From GCA-2720865 sp047630275 (lineage in GTDB: Bacteria; Bdellovibrionota; Bacteriovoracia; Bacteriovoracales; Bacteriovoracaceae): a DNA stretch of 64,000 nt. Below, piece by piece: positions 32,384-41,311 of this stretch. The notes below the pieces were generated by a model. That model was not told where the DNA came from, ran no database searches, and worked only from the letters and a program-made list of their open reading frames with translations. Position numbers and translations under genes: made by a program. Every line of letters starts with the position of its first letter. Within the stretch, counting starts at the first letter, position 1. The stretch covers positions 1-64,000 of the forward strand of contig JBLHVN010000003.1 of NCBI GenBank assembly GCA_047630275.1. The letters run 5' to 3'.

Positions 32384-33247
32384 ATGAAGGTTTTAATATT
32401 ATTGTCTTTATGCTTTGCATCAATTAGCGCCCATGCTTTTAAGGTGGCCGTCGTTAATGTACCGAAAACAATAGTTTTCTCAGACCTGGCCATGACTTCC
32501 TCTATTGGCTTCATAAGAGGTGGGAAGGTTTTAAGAGTTGGGGAAAAGCCTAGGATGAAAGGAACCCTAGTTCCCGTCATCGTTTCGGGTAGAGTTGCTT
32601 ATATTCAAACAAAAGACATACGCTACGTTGAAGATGAGGGTCAGGTCTACTCTCCTAAGATAACTGAACATAATATCGATAATGAAGAGTTTAAAGTTGA
32701 TGATTCATTAAAAAATAATAATCACCTGGTCATTCAAGGCGGACAGTTCTCCCTTGGTGATGATTGGGCAAACCTGAGTGCCGCCGCTGGGGATACTTCT
32801 GTTTCGGCCATGACTTATTATACAATTATGCTTGAGCATAGATCCCCTATCAAATCTTACGGGTTTGGCTTTGGGGGCTCCCTCTATAGAGTAAATCAAG
32901 AAAGTATTGAGGCAGCCGCACTCTCCATTGATGGACAGTTTTACTATAGCCCCCTTAAGTTTTCTTGGGCCAGTATTGACCTCTTAGCAGGAGGAATGAT
33001 CTCTTTAGATACGAGAGTTAAAGTTACAGGGGTCGAGGGTACTTCTAAAGGAAATTTTTATGGCTGGCATTTTGGAACACAAGCTAGGATTTTTCCTGAA
33101 AAAAAGATTGGTTTCGTCGTAGGTTTTGGTGTCAAAAGGATCACAGTCTCTAGCATTAAAAGGATTGTCTTAACGGATAATACTGAAACTGCCTTAGATT
33201 TACTATCAGGCGCCCATGCCTATGGTGGCCTAAGCTATAGGTTTTAA
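32384..33247 (+). CDS. Outer-membrane beta-barrel protein with SH3-like N-terminal domain (paralogue B)
   Basis: 287 aa from ATG 32384, which starts a good signal peptide (MKVLILLSLCFASISAHA); the frame is open from a TTG at 32348. Domain order matches paralogue A: a beta-rich N-terminal part (GKVLRVGEKPRMKGTLVPVI), then a barrel ending GGLSYRF. Shared blocks include SPLK(W/F), EGxxKGxxYxWxxGT and RI(L/F)PExKIG. It lacks the N-terminal coiled coil of paralogue A. Function unknown. Confidence 0.75.
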   Translation: MKVLILLSLCFASISAHAFKVAVVNVPKTIVFSDLAMTSSIGFIRGGKVLRVGEKPRMKGTLVPVIVSGRVAYIQTKDIRYVEDEGQVYSPKITEHNIDNEEFKVDDSLKNNNHLVIQGGQFSLGDDWANLSAAAGDTSVSAMTYYTIMLEHRSPIKSYGFGFGGSLYRVNQESIEAAALSIDGQFYYSPLKFSWASIDLLAGGMISLDTRVKVTGVEGTSKGNFYGWHFGTQARIFPEKKIGFVVGFGVKRITVSSIKRIVLTDNTETALDLLSGAHAYGGLSYRF

Positions 33248-33248
33248 T

Positions 33249-34520
33249 TTACTCACGTAAAACATTATCTTTGTCGTCAATATTCCCGCCATCATCTTTT
33301 GCTTTTTGTAAAAAGAACTTAATCTTGTCTTCATCAGAGCTAAAACTCCCCTCGATATTTTCAACATTTCGTTTACGTTCGGTCTCTATCTCTTTTTCTA
33401 GTTCTTCCTTAGTCTTTCTTTCTAACCTTTTTTGAGCTGTTTCTTTTCGATTACCAACATCATCTGAATAATTACTTCCATACTTTTTATAGGCAAATTC
33501 ATAAAGAGGCTGAAGGTGAATATTATTATCATTTCCTCTTTCTAAGAACTTGATCATCTCTCTTAAGAAACTTTCATTATCAATATTATGAGTCCAAGCC
33601 GCAAAGAGATAGATCATTCCTTCTTGATCGACTCTTTGTTCGTAATTTAATTTTTTATACTCATTATAGATTTGAATTGAGTCTTCTTTAGCTGAAGCTT
33701 TGTAACTCAATTGCATAAGCACTCTTTTTCGAAGTGCTTCAGTTATTAGATCAAAGCTTTTAGTTTTTAATTTTAACCTATGAACGATTCCATCTTCTAA
33801 AATATAGACATACTCGACACGGTAGCTATCTTTAATGATTGAATCTGTTTCGTATTCTACTTCTACAATCCCAAACTTTTTAGGTTCAAAGTAACTTACT
33901 TTTTTAACTTTTTCAGGAAATAAACCTTTTCTCATATTAAGGAGAAAAAGATTATAGACTAATTCTTTATAAGAGGCGCCAGAGATGATGCTTGGGTCTA
34001 AGATTGAAAAACCCTTCAATGAGAGGTCCTTCTGAAAAACATCTTTCCAAATCTCTTGTAAATCCTTCTTTAGAATATAATTTTTAAAAGCTGGTAGGTT
34101 AAAGATCTTATGAGATCCAAAATTCAAGATAAAGTCTAAGTCCTTCATCGTATAAATTGAAGCACGAAGATTTTTAATAGAATCAAGCATCTTTACCCCA
34201 AGCCTAGGGGGGTCATAATTAACCTGCAGATCTGGAACGACTAAAAAGTAGGGATGATGCACAGGAATCGGCAGATGAAACTTTTGAAAATGAAAGAGCT
34301 TCCAGTTTTTTTGTTCTTCCGAAAAAACGCCATCAACTCTATCCCATTCATAAGGACCACCCTTAATCATACTGTCGCCTTCAACAGCGAGCTTTAAATA
34401 ACTAGAATCCACGCCCTCTTCTAGAGTAAGCCCGTAGAAGTGAAAGGGGGCCATCGCCAACAAGTAAACTGAGGTTATAAGGACAAGTCCTACTAATATA
34501 AGGGAAATAAGTATCCGCAT
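33249..34520 (-). CDS. Hypothetical membrane-anchored protein, 423 aa
   Basis: I do not recognise a family. One N-terminal membrane segment (residues 5-24) anchors a large soluble region, probably periplasmic. The C-terminal 70 residues are strongly charged (KTKEELEKEIETERKRN) and likely helical or disordered. It ends 2 nt from the convergent outer-membrane gene. No ribosome-binding site precedes the ATG. Confidence 0.65.
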   Translation of the reverse strand: MRILISLILVGLVLITSVYLLAMAPFHFYGLTLEEGVDSSYLKLAVEGDSMIKGGPYEWDRVDGVFSEEQKNWKLFHFQKFHLPIPVHHPYFLVVPDLQVNYDPPRLGVKMLDSIKNLRASIYTMKDLDFILNFGSHKIFNLPAFKNYILKKDLQEIWKDVFQKDLSLKGFSILDPSIISGASYKELVYNLFLLNMRKGLFPEKVKKVSYFEPKKFGIVEVEYETDSIIKDSYRVEYVYILEDGIVHRLKLKTKSFDLITEALRKRVLMQLSYKASAKEDSIQIYNEYKKLNYEQRVDQEGMIYLFAAWTHNIDNESFLREMIKFLERGNDNNIHLQPLYEFAYKKYGSNYSDDVGNRKETAQKRLERKTKEELEKEIETERKRNVENIEGSFSSDEDKIKFFLQKAKDDGGNIDDKDNVLRE

Positions 34521-34625
34521 ACACGACTTTTCGGCAACTTAGCCACAAGCTTAAGATAATTCTAAATTAAGTCAGGAAAAAGACGAAAAGATATTAAGTT
34601 AATCCCAAAGCCGAGGTTTTTGGTC

Positions 34626-35306
34626 ATGAAGAATATAATTCGTTTAGCCTTTTTAGTACTTCTTGTTGCTACGATGGCCTGTGAAGGTCCCCGAGATGCA
34701 CGAAGTAGAAGAGGCGCATCTGATGATGCTTTTAGTAGTTCTACATCATCAGATTCAGATAATGACGACGGAGTTACTGTTGCTGATAATGATAATGGAA
34801 CTAGCACACCTACTGGGACTGGTAATCAGATTCCCGCAGAGATCCAGCACTGTAATTGGTCTACTGATGGAGTAAATGGTTTTCAGTCAACAAGCACTCA
34901 CCTTGGTAGCTACACCTTTTGCCAAGCGAGGTCTCCTGGAGTTGAGACTGATGTTTACTTACAAGTACAAATGCCTATCTCCGATTCACAAGTTTGCGTG
35001 ATTCCTACTTTTAACAATGGGGCCAACTCTATCTATGTTGGTGAGCCAAGGTGCTTAAGCGCAACTGATAACAAAAGAATTTATAAGATTGGATTAATTA
35101 AGAATAGACCTGGTTATTCGAACTTCGCTATTACTGGAGCTATGATTATGAAGGACAAAGCCTTCTTTTATCCTGCTCCCTTTAATCAGTATGTCTTATC
35201 ACCTGATGCCTATCTATTTTGCGCGAATTTTTTAGATCAATATGGAGATGGAAGCTATTGTCAGGCATTTTCTACAGTGGCTCAATACAAATACCACCAA
35301 TTCTAA
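34626..35306 (+). CDS. Lipoprotein of unknown function
   Basis: 226 aa. The signal peptide MKNIIRLAFLVLLVATMACE has a lipobox with Cys20. After it come about 45 residues of low-complexity Ser/Asp/Asn (a flexible linker) and then a globular part with paired cysteines (HCNW, TFCQA, VCVIP, RCLS, FCANF, YCQAF). GAGG precedes the ATG at 34626. Family not recognised; probably outer-membrane associated. Confidence 0.7.
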   Translation: MKNIIRLAFLVLLVATMACEGPRDARSRRGASDDAFSSSTSSDSDNDDGVTVADNDNGTSTPTGTGNQIPAEIQHCNWSTDGVNGFQSTSTHLGSYTFCQARSPGVETDVYLQVQMPISDSQVCVIPTFNNGANSIYVGEPRCLSATDNKRIYKIGLIKNRPGYSNFAITGAMIMKDKAFFYPAPFNQYVLSPDAYLFCANFLDQYGDGSYCQAFSTVAQYKYHQF

Positions 35307-35307
35307 G

Positions 35308-36198
35308 TTAGTTCTTAAGGGCTCCTGTTAATTTGGTGCCCTTCTTATAAAATTCATATAACTCTCCATCAAGACTAGGAAAAGTTAAAATTGGAAGTAA
35401 TGTTTCCATTCCTTCTTTTTGAGTAGTTTCATACTTCATACAAAGACAAAAATAATAGAAGCTCGTCCCATTAAGTTCATGAGCCTTGATATAAGTTAAA
35501 ACCTTATCCCCTTCTTCGTCGGTATCGACAAAGACCTCATCAGGTTCTTGCAAAGTTTTTTCAATGAACTCATCATACATATTGAATTTTTCAAAAGGAA
35601 TATCAGAGGGACTTCTTTCTTCTAATAGACTAGCTAAAAAATTTGATTTCTTTAATTCTATAGACTCAATCAACTCTTCATCAACTTCTACTGACTGAAA
35701 GCCTTCCTCATCAGGGTCTTCCTCTAAGCTAAGAGGTTTATCCACCAATTGATCACGCCTATAGAGAGAGATCATCTCTTCGTTTCGAGAGGCCGTCACA
35801 GCTAAAATAAAGCTTGGTTTATTATCAAAGATCAAGCAAGTTGCAATTAAGGAGAATGGCTCACTACCTTTTTCTGTTACTTTTCTGATAAAATGAAAAT
35901 ATTCTTCATTTAGGTCATTAGTATTTTTCCAAACTTCGTGTGGGGAGGAAAGAACCAGTTCCATAAGTTTAGGTTTACCTACAAACTTAAGACAGTCTTC
36001 ATCGGCTAAAGAAAGGTCTTCGCGGTAAGCCTTATCTCGCTCTTCGAAGAATTCAACTAAGTGTTGATAGAATTTTTCAATACAGTTCTCACTGCAAAAC
36101 CCTTTGCTCGAACTCTCCTCTACAAAGAGTAAGTCTTCAAGTTGTTCGATAAAGGCTTTGCAATGATTGCAGTAGTAAACTTTAGATTCATCAGTCAA
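35308..36198 (-). CDS. Hypothetical protein with N-terminal zinc-binding motif
   Basis: 296 aa. The first 45 residues contain CNHC and, about 25 residues later, CSENC (CxxC...CxxxC), with a following aromatic pair, similar to TRASH/MYM-type zinc knuckles. The rest is acidic and cytoplasmic with no recognised domain. It starts with a TTG 7 nt after the stop of the outer-membrane protein gene at 36206-37141, so the two form an operon. Confidence 0.65.
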   Translation of the reverse strand: MTDESKVYYCNHCKAFIEQLEDLLFVEESSSKGFCSENCIEKFYQHLVEFFEERDKAYREDLSLADEDCLKFVGKPKLMELVLSSPHEVWKNTNDLNEEYFHFIRKVTEKGSEPFSLIATCLIFDNKPSFILAVTASRNEEMISLYRRDQLVDKPLSLEEDPDEEGFQSVEVDEELIESIELKKSNFLASLLEERSPSDIPFEKFNMYDEFIEKTLQEPDEVFVDTDEEGDKVLTYIKAHELNGTSFYYFCLCMKYETTQKEGMETLLPILTFPSLDGELYEFYKKGTKLTGALKN

Positions 36199-36205
36199 AT
36201 TATTC

Positions 36206-37141
36206 TCACATGCTTAGCGATAGTCCCGCCAAGATACTAGAGCCGTAAGCTCCTTTTAAATCATAAAGCCTTGCATCTACTAATTCTTCATTCTTCAATC
36301 GCTTAGATCTGAAGATGGCCCCGAGATCAAGTGAAACAAAGGGAGAGAGAGCTAAATGCACTTTAGGAGCTACATAACCAAAAGAAGTTTTCTCCCCTAA
36401 TGAGTAATTTCCAGTGGCCTCACCAATCTTATAAGTCCCTCCTTCGAAGGAGAAACGGATATCAGGAGTCGCCATCCAGCCAAGAATGGCATAGATTTTC
36501 TGAATATTTCCAATTGTTAATTCTTCAATATTTGAAGGTGTTCCAGTAATTCTGTATTCATAGCCTAAACCTAAAACCATTGAAGCAATCTTCTTAGTTG
36601 TCTCAATGCCAAAGATCTTATCTGTTCTTGAACTAGCAAAGTCTGAGCCCGCTTGGCCAAAGCTTGCTCCGGCGATGATATCAATTGTCCCGGCATCGGC
36701 ACCAGAGCCAAATCTTAGCCAATTAAAACCAATCACAGCTTTGGGGTTTCCTTGTTGAGTTTCAGAATTTACGGCCAAGGTTTCACTTTCACTAGAGGCC
36801 AAATAATGAGAAGCATTTAAGTAAAATCCATAATTAGTTTGAAAATGCCCATCAAAATGCCACGAATTCACTTTTCCAGTCCTATCACCTACTTCGATAT
36901 TATTTGATTGATAACCGGTACCAAAAGAGAATTCTCCAAATGATGACCCAGCACTCGATCTTTGAGGAGCAGAGCTTCTTAGAGAGTTCGAAGGACTTTT
37001 ATTAATCTTTATGGGCCTCGCATTTCTTTTCACAGGAGCCTCAGGGGCAGCGCTTTCGGAGTAATCCACTAAAGCAAATGCTTGTCCAGTTAGAAAGAGA
37101 GTAGAGATAAGTAAAGAAGAGTAAAAAGTTTTGTTTTTCAT
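36206..37141 (-). CDS. Outer-membrane beta-barrel protein
   Basis: 311 aa from the third of three consecutive ATG codons, which is best placed behind AAGGA. The signal peptide ends ..GQAFA; a Ser/Pro/Arg-rich linker follows (residues 30-65). The rest alternates hydrophobic and polar residues with frequent Gly-Tyr-Phe, ending GLSLSM. This looks like a monomeric barrel of 10-12 strands. Function unknown. The 226-bp gap upstream (37142-37367) is C-rich but shows no clear promoter or RNA. Confidence 0.7.
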   Translation of the reverse strand: MKNKTFYSSLLISTLFLTGQAFALVDYSESAAPEAPVKRNARPIKINKSPSNSLRSSAPQRSSAGSSFGEFSFGTGYQSNNIEVGDRTGKVNSWHFDGHFQTNYGFYLNASHYLASSESETLAVNSETQQGNPKAVIGFNWLRFGSGADAGTIDIIAGASFGQAGSDFASSRTDKIFGIETTKKIASMVLGLGYEYRITGTPSNIEELTIGNIQKIYAILGWMATPDIRFSFEGGTYKIGEATGNYSLGEKTSFGYVAPKVHLALSPFVSLDLGAIFRSKRLKNEELVDARLYDLKGAYGSSILAGLSLSM

Positions 37142-37367
37142 CATCATTCCTTGATTTATTTAGGGAAACTCCTATTCCCGTTCACTTCAATATTGTATCA
37201 AGGTAAGGATCAGTTTTCCACCCCCTTTAAGTAGTGGAGCATTTTACTCCCTTAGTATTATAACCCCCCGAAATCCCCTTAATTGGAAAAGCTTTCCCGC
37301 TCAAACTGATTGGCTTTATAAAGTATTATTAAAGGGTGCACTACGGACCTTTAAGGAGGCATAAGCT

Positions 37368-37673
37368 TTGGAATTTTACGATAGAAACGACAGATCGATT
37401 AAATCACTAGTGGAACTTGGAGCAAAAGGACATTTTCCTCTCTTTGATTCAAGATGGCTTAACGAATTTTATAATGTTAGCCCAAAGAAACTAACGGGTA
37501 ATGAAAAAGTCCAAGCTAAAAAACTTCTTAAGAGAGTTTCTAAACACAGAAGTTTAGAAAGAAAGAAAACGGTTATGCTCTCTATGAATGACACTGAAAG
37601 ACATCTTGTCCTTAAAGCCTTTTTTAAGATGGTAGAAAATAAGATCTTGGACGCGAAACCAGAACTTCAATAA
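37368..37673 (+). CDS. Hypothetical basic protein, 101 aa
   Basis: Starts at a TTG with a perfect AAGGAGG 8 nt upstream, the strongest ribosome-binding site in the window. The protein is basic and helical, without signal peptide or known motif. It opens a three-gene block with the secreted protein and the coiled-coil/Hsp20 protein; the next ATG is at its stop codon. Confidence 0.65.
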   Translation: MEFYDRNDRSIKSLVELGAKGHFPLFDSRWLNEFYNVSPKKLTGNEKVQAKKLLKRVSKHRSLERKKTVMLSMNDTERHLVLKAFFKMVENKILDAKPELQ

Positions 37674-37984
37674 TGTTTATGAAAAGACTAAGCCTAGGCT
37701 TTATGATATTCAACCTGCTTTTAATCTTAATGATAGAATCATCTAGGGCTGAATATCGTGTTTACCAATACAGCATTAAAATGCGTACTTTATATGAAGT
37801 AGATATCAAACCCTATTTAGTAACAAGTACATTAGACCCAGTCAGTTATGTTTCATACCACGGAGGTAGTGAAACTGTTTCTGTTGATCTTTTAAGGTCA
37901 TGGACCTGTAAAGGTCATACAGGACAAAGACAACCCCACTGCCCTTCTCCTTATGAGAAGGCAAAAGAAGTTAAGAACTTCTAG
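37673..37984 (+). CDS. Small secreted protein, 103 aa
   Basis: MFMKRLSLGFMIFNLLLILM is a signal peptide; the mature part is about 75 residues with a C-terminal CKGHTGQRQPHC segment that could form a disulfide or bind metal. No family recognised. Its start overlaps the stop of the upstream gene and its stop is 8 nt before the next start, so it is in the middle of an operon. Confidence 0.6.
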   Translation: MFMKRLSLGFMIFNLLLILMIESSRAEYRVYQYSIKMRTLYEVDIKPYLVTSTLDPVSYVSYHGGSETVSVDLLRSWTCKGHTGQRQPHCPSPYEKAKEVKNF

Positions 37985-37992
37985 GAGTATTT

Positions 37993-39174
37993 TTGAAGGT
38001 TAGACCTCAAGAAGAACTTTCATGGCATAAGCAAAAGCTCAAGCAGCTTACGAAAGAACGTCAACAAGAGATTAAGAACCAACAGAAAACAACTGCTAAG
38101 ATTCGTGAAAACTTTAAAGATCAAAAGAATCAGATCCAACTGCAAGGGGAAGAAGACCTCCATATCGCAACTCTAAATAATAGAAAAGAAATCTCTAAAG
38201 TCTTAGATGGTAAAAAAGAAAAACTAGAGCAGTTTAAAACAGATAACATCAAGCACCAAAGAGTTCTTGAGAATCAGAGACTCGATTTAGATAAGTATAA
38301 TGACTTAAGAACTACAGATATGAATGGTCAGTTTGAAACAAAGTATAACGATATTTTTACTAAGAACTCAGAGAAAGTTAAAGAGTTTGAAGATCAGGCA
38401 TCGAGAAAGTATGCAGATATTAGGGCCGATACTGACTTAGAGATTCAACATTATAGAGCCGATATGGATGCTCAACTGATGGACTCTGCTCAAGACTTTG
38501 GATCGCGAGTACTTAATAACCAAGATGTTCAAAAAGAGATGCTCAGAAGAAATGATATTAAGCACGCCTCTAATGTTGGAAGACAAAGGCTTGATCATAA
38601 GGACTCTACTTCTAAGCTATTAATGGGTCAAAGAAATGAAACAGAGTCTCGTGTAGTCCTTCACAAGAAGAAAGTTGAGACATTAGAGGATCACAATAAA
38701 GAACAAGTTAAATCAAAACAAACAGCCTTTGAACTTAAAACTCAAAGGATGGAAAAAGACCACCTTAACCTACTTGCTTTGATGAAAGACAGATTTACGA
38801 CGAGGCTCAATGACCTAAAAGATTCATTTTCAAAGAAAAAACAAATGGTGGAGAATAAGAACTCGGATCCCTTTTATAATGTTGGTAAGCTTTCCCCTAC
38901 AATGAAAGAAACCCCTGATTCTTATATTGTCTCGTTAAAAGTTCCTGAGCACGAACGTGAGAATATCACCATATCTCCTAGAAATAGATATATTAAGATT
39001 ACCTATCATAGAAAGCATTCAGACCGAGTCGAAGAACAAGATGGTTCTAGCCATACTTCTAAGAGGACCGAGCTGATGACTAAGCAGTTTCCTACTGAAG
39101 CCATCCTAAACTCTAAAGGAGTTACTCAAAAGTATGAGGATGGAGTTCTTAAGTTTAAAGTTCTAAAAGCTTAA
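37993..39174 (+). CDS. Long coiled-coil protein with C-terminal Hsp20-like domain
   Basis: 393 aa starting at TTG behind AGGAG (5 nt). Residues 1-290 are almost all charged heptad sequence (predicted coiled coil, no signal peptide). Residues about 300-393 resemble an alpha-crystallin/Hsp20 beta-sandwich: SYIVSLKVPEHERENITISP, then YIKITYHRK and the closing GVLKFKVLK corresponding to the Hsp20 GVL motif. The fusion could be a filament- or scaffold-associated chaperone. It converges on mgtC with a 4-nt overlap. Confidence 0.7.
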   Translation: MKVRPQEELSWHKQKLKQLTKERQQEIKNQQKTTAKIRENFKDQKNQIQLQGEEDLHIATLNNRKEISKVLDGKKEKLEQFKTDNIKHQRVLENQRLDLDKYNDLRTTDMNGQFETKYNDIFTKNSEKVKEFEDQASRKYADIRADTDLEIQHYRADMDAQLMDSAQDFGSRVLNNQDVQKEMLRRNDIKHASNVGRQRLDHKDSTSKLLMGQRNETESRVVLHKKKVETLEDHNKEQVKSKQTAFELKTQRMEKDHLNLLALMKDRFTTRLNDLKDSFSKKKQMVENKNSDPFYNVGKLSPTMKETPDSYIVSLKVPEHERENITISPRNRYIKITYHRKHSDRVEEQDGSSHTSKRTELMTKQFPTEAILNSKGVTQKYEDGVLKFKVLKA

Positions 39175-39911
39175 GAGTTAGCTTCACTTCCCTCATCTAA
39201 TTCATATTCATTATTAGCAGCAAAGTGATAATTCACCTTTTTAACCTGAATGATACTAGCGAGTTCTTCCATGAGAAAGGGTACTCTTCTGGGGTGAAGG
39301 GAAATATAAATATTAAGGAGTCTTTGATTAGAATCAGGATCAATAATCTTCTCGAAAATTTCATGAATAACATCAACTTCTTGAAGAACAATTTCTTTAA
39401 CTGAATGCTTAACCCCGCCTCTAGAGAGGATCTCTAGGTGAACTATCTTACGTTCTCCTTTACGCTCCATTAACTTATAAATAGGATCGATAAAGGTTAA
39501 GACAATTAAAACTGTGACTGTAAACAATGAGGCCACGACTGGGTAGCCCATGCCCACAACCATTCCAATAGCTGCCACAAGCCAGATCGTGGCGGCAGTA
39601 GTCATTCCTATAACCGAGCCTCGTGACTGAATGATAGAACCTGCCCCTAAAAAGCCAATTCCGCTAACAATTTGCGCTGCTGTTCTATTTGGATCAGCAG
39701 TGGCCACATCCTCAGAGGCCAATAGGCTTACAGCTGTGTACATACAGGCCCCAAGGCAAATAAGCATATTTGTCTTAAGTCCCGCTGACTTCATCTTCTT
39801 TTCTCGGTCATACCCGATTAAAAGCCCCAAGATTGTTGCGGTGAAAATCTTTATTCCAAAGCCCATATAGAGCCCAACTGGTCCTAAAAATTCGATAAAC
39901 ATTTCTTTCAT
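39171..39911 (-). CDS. MgtC/SapB family membrane protein
   Basis: 246 aa. Four to five N-terminal helices hold the family motifs LLIGYDREKKMKSAGLKTNM, IVSGIGFLGAGSII and TTAATIWLVAAIGMVVGMGY. A cytoplasmic C-terminal domain of about 90 residues follows, resembling the ACT-like tail of MgtC. Family members act in growth at low magnesium and in regulation of ATP synthase, not as proven transporters. GAAGG precedes the ATG. Confidence 0.9.
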   Translation of the reverse strand: MKEMFIEFLGPVGLYMGFGIKIFTATILGLLIGYDREKKMKSAGLKTNMLICLGACMYTAVSLLASEDVATADPNRTAAQIVSGIGFLGAGSIIQSRGSVIGMTTAATIWLVAAIGMVVGMGYPVVASLFTVTVLIVLTFIDPIYKLMERKGERKIVHLEILSRGGVKHSVKEIVLQEVDVIHEIFEKIIDPDSNQRLLNIYISLHPRRVPFLMEELASIIQVKKVNYHFAANNEYELDEGSEANS

Positions 39912-39965
39912 GATTCATTACCTTCACTGGTGTAAGTCATTATTTTACCATAGAATATTAAAAAT

Positions 39966-41096
39966 ATGAAAAGACCAAACCTCGTCCACTTTCTTTCTAT
40001 TATGACCGATGACTACGTGGCGATCAAAGCCTCAGTCACGATGAAAGAAAATGCTTTGGCCATGGGAAATACCCCCGTTGACCTTGAGAAGTTAGCCCCA
40101 AGCTTTCCTATTCAGGCCTTGAGGCTATTATCGGCCTATGAGTTCAAGATGAAAATAGTCGGTCTCGATGAAAACCAAAACGAGATCTATAAAAAGACTT
40201 TTGATTCAGACTCCTATGGAAACTTTAATTTTAAAATCCCACTAACTGAAGAATCTAAGGGCCTAGTTATCCTCCAGCTCTACGAAGTAGGCAAAGAGCC
40301 TGGTCTACAAATTCATTTAGGGACGGCCATTCCCCTTAGAATACCAGAACCAAAAAAGATCATTATCTGTGATTTTGACAAGACCTTAGTTGATACAAGG
40401 TACTCAACAACGCGGGACGTTTATAATTCATTGACCAAACCCCTTGAGAGTTTTCCAACCCTTGTTAAAAGTGTCGAAATCTTACAGGAGTATATAAAAG
40501 ACGGTTTTCATCCTTTTATCCTCTCGGCTTCTCCGCATTTTTATGAAGACGCTATGAGAGACTGGCTTTATCAAAACCATATATATACGGCTGGTATATT
40601 CTTAAAAGATTATAGAAAGATCTTTAGCTTCTTCGAAGGAGATCTCACAACTAAAGATTTAAAAGTTCAGGGTCTCTACAAATTAAATCATCTACTCGAT
40701 ATTTTATTAATGGCAGGAATACCAAAAGATATTGTGCTCATGGGCGACAATTTTGAGTCTGACCCAATCATTTATTTAACCATGGCCATGATCTTAAAGC
40801 AGGATCACGAACCATGGAAACTCTGGAAAATCGTTAAGTCTCAAGATTCTTTTCAATTAAATAGAAAACAAAATGGGCAGTTCTTAAATAAGATCTTTCA
40901 ACTAAATAATATGATCGGAAGACTTCCCTATGAAGTGAACCTAAAGATCTATATTCGAAAAAAAGCAAATGAAGAGACTATAAAGGTGCCTGCTAAGTTT
41001 AAAGGCAGGCTACCTCTTATTGAACTATATGATGGAAAGCCACTTTTAGCTCAGAAGGATTCCGGGAGCAAAAAAGACAATATAGCCGATGCTTAA
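39966..41096 (+). CDS. App1-like phosphatidate phosphatase (HAD superfamily, DUF2183)
   Basis: 376 aa. An N-terminal beta-sandwich-like region (1-125) is followed by IIICDFDKTLVDTRYST with the HAD nucleophile DxDxT, then LSASPHFYEDAMRDWL (motif II Ser), a lysine-containing segment and LMGDNFESDPIIYL (motif III/IV acids). This is the App1 layout. It would dephosphorylate phosphatidate or a similar lipid. Its last 51 bases overlap a convergent small gene. A TAGAAT box lies 9 nt upstream of the ATG. Confidence 0.75.
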   Translation: MKRPNLVHFLSIMTDDYVAIKASVTMKENALAMGNTPVDLEKLAPSFPIQALRLLSAYEFKMKIVGLDENQNEIYKKTFDSDSYGNFNFKIPLTEESKGLVILQLYEVGKEPGLQIHLGTAIPLRIPEPKKIIICDFDKTLVDTRYSTTRDVYNSLTKPLESFPTLVKSVEILQEYIKDGFHPFILSASPHFYEDAMRDWLYQNHIYTAGIFLKDYRKIFSFFEGDLTTKDLKVQGLYKLNHLLDILLMAGIPKDIVLMGDNFESDPIIYLTMAMILKQDHEPWKLWKIVKSQDSFQLNRKQNGQFLNKIFQLNNMIGRLPYEVNLKIYIRKKANEETIKVPAKFKGRLPLIELYDGKPLLAQKDSGSKKDNIADA

Positions 41097-41285
41097 GTAA
41101 AGACCCGATCTATGAAACTTTTGAAGTTGCTCTTCACTAGAGTTCTTTCCTAAGGCTTTTGTGATAGGAAGATTTCCAAAATCAAAACCGATCACCTCTA
41201 AGTAGATTCTAAAGACTGCGAAGATTAAGCAAAAGATTATCAATCCTTCATTGCTAGCTATTTCATTCCAGTTTAAAATAGACAT
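41046..41285 (-). CDS. Small membrane protein, 79 aa
   Basis: Two hydrophobic segments (residues 13-33 and 60-77) separated by a polar loop; no recognised family. It overlaps the 3' end of the App1-like gene by 51 nt on the opposite strand, which weakens the call, but it has an ATG and normal composition and fills the space before the divergent hydrolase gene. Confidence 0.5.
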   Translation of the reverse strand: MSILNWNEIASNEGLIIFCLIFAVFRIYLEVIGFDFGNLPITKALGKNSSEEQLQKFHRSGLYLSIGYIVFFAPGILLS

Positions 41286-41311
41286 TGAAACCCCCTCTTT
41301 TAGGTAAATTT

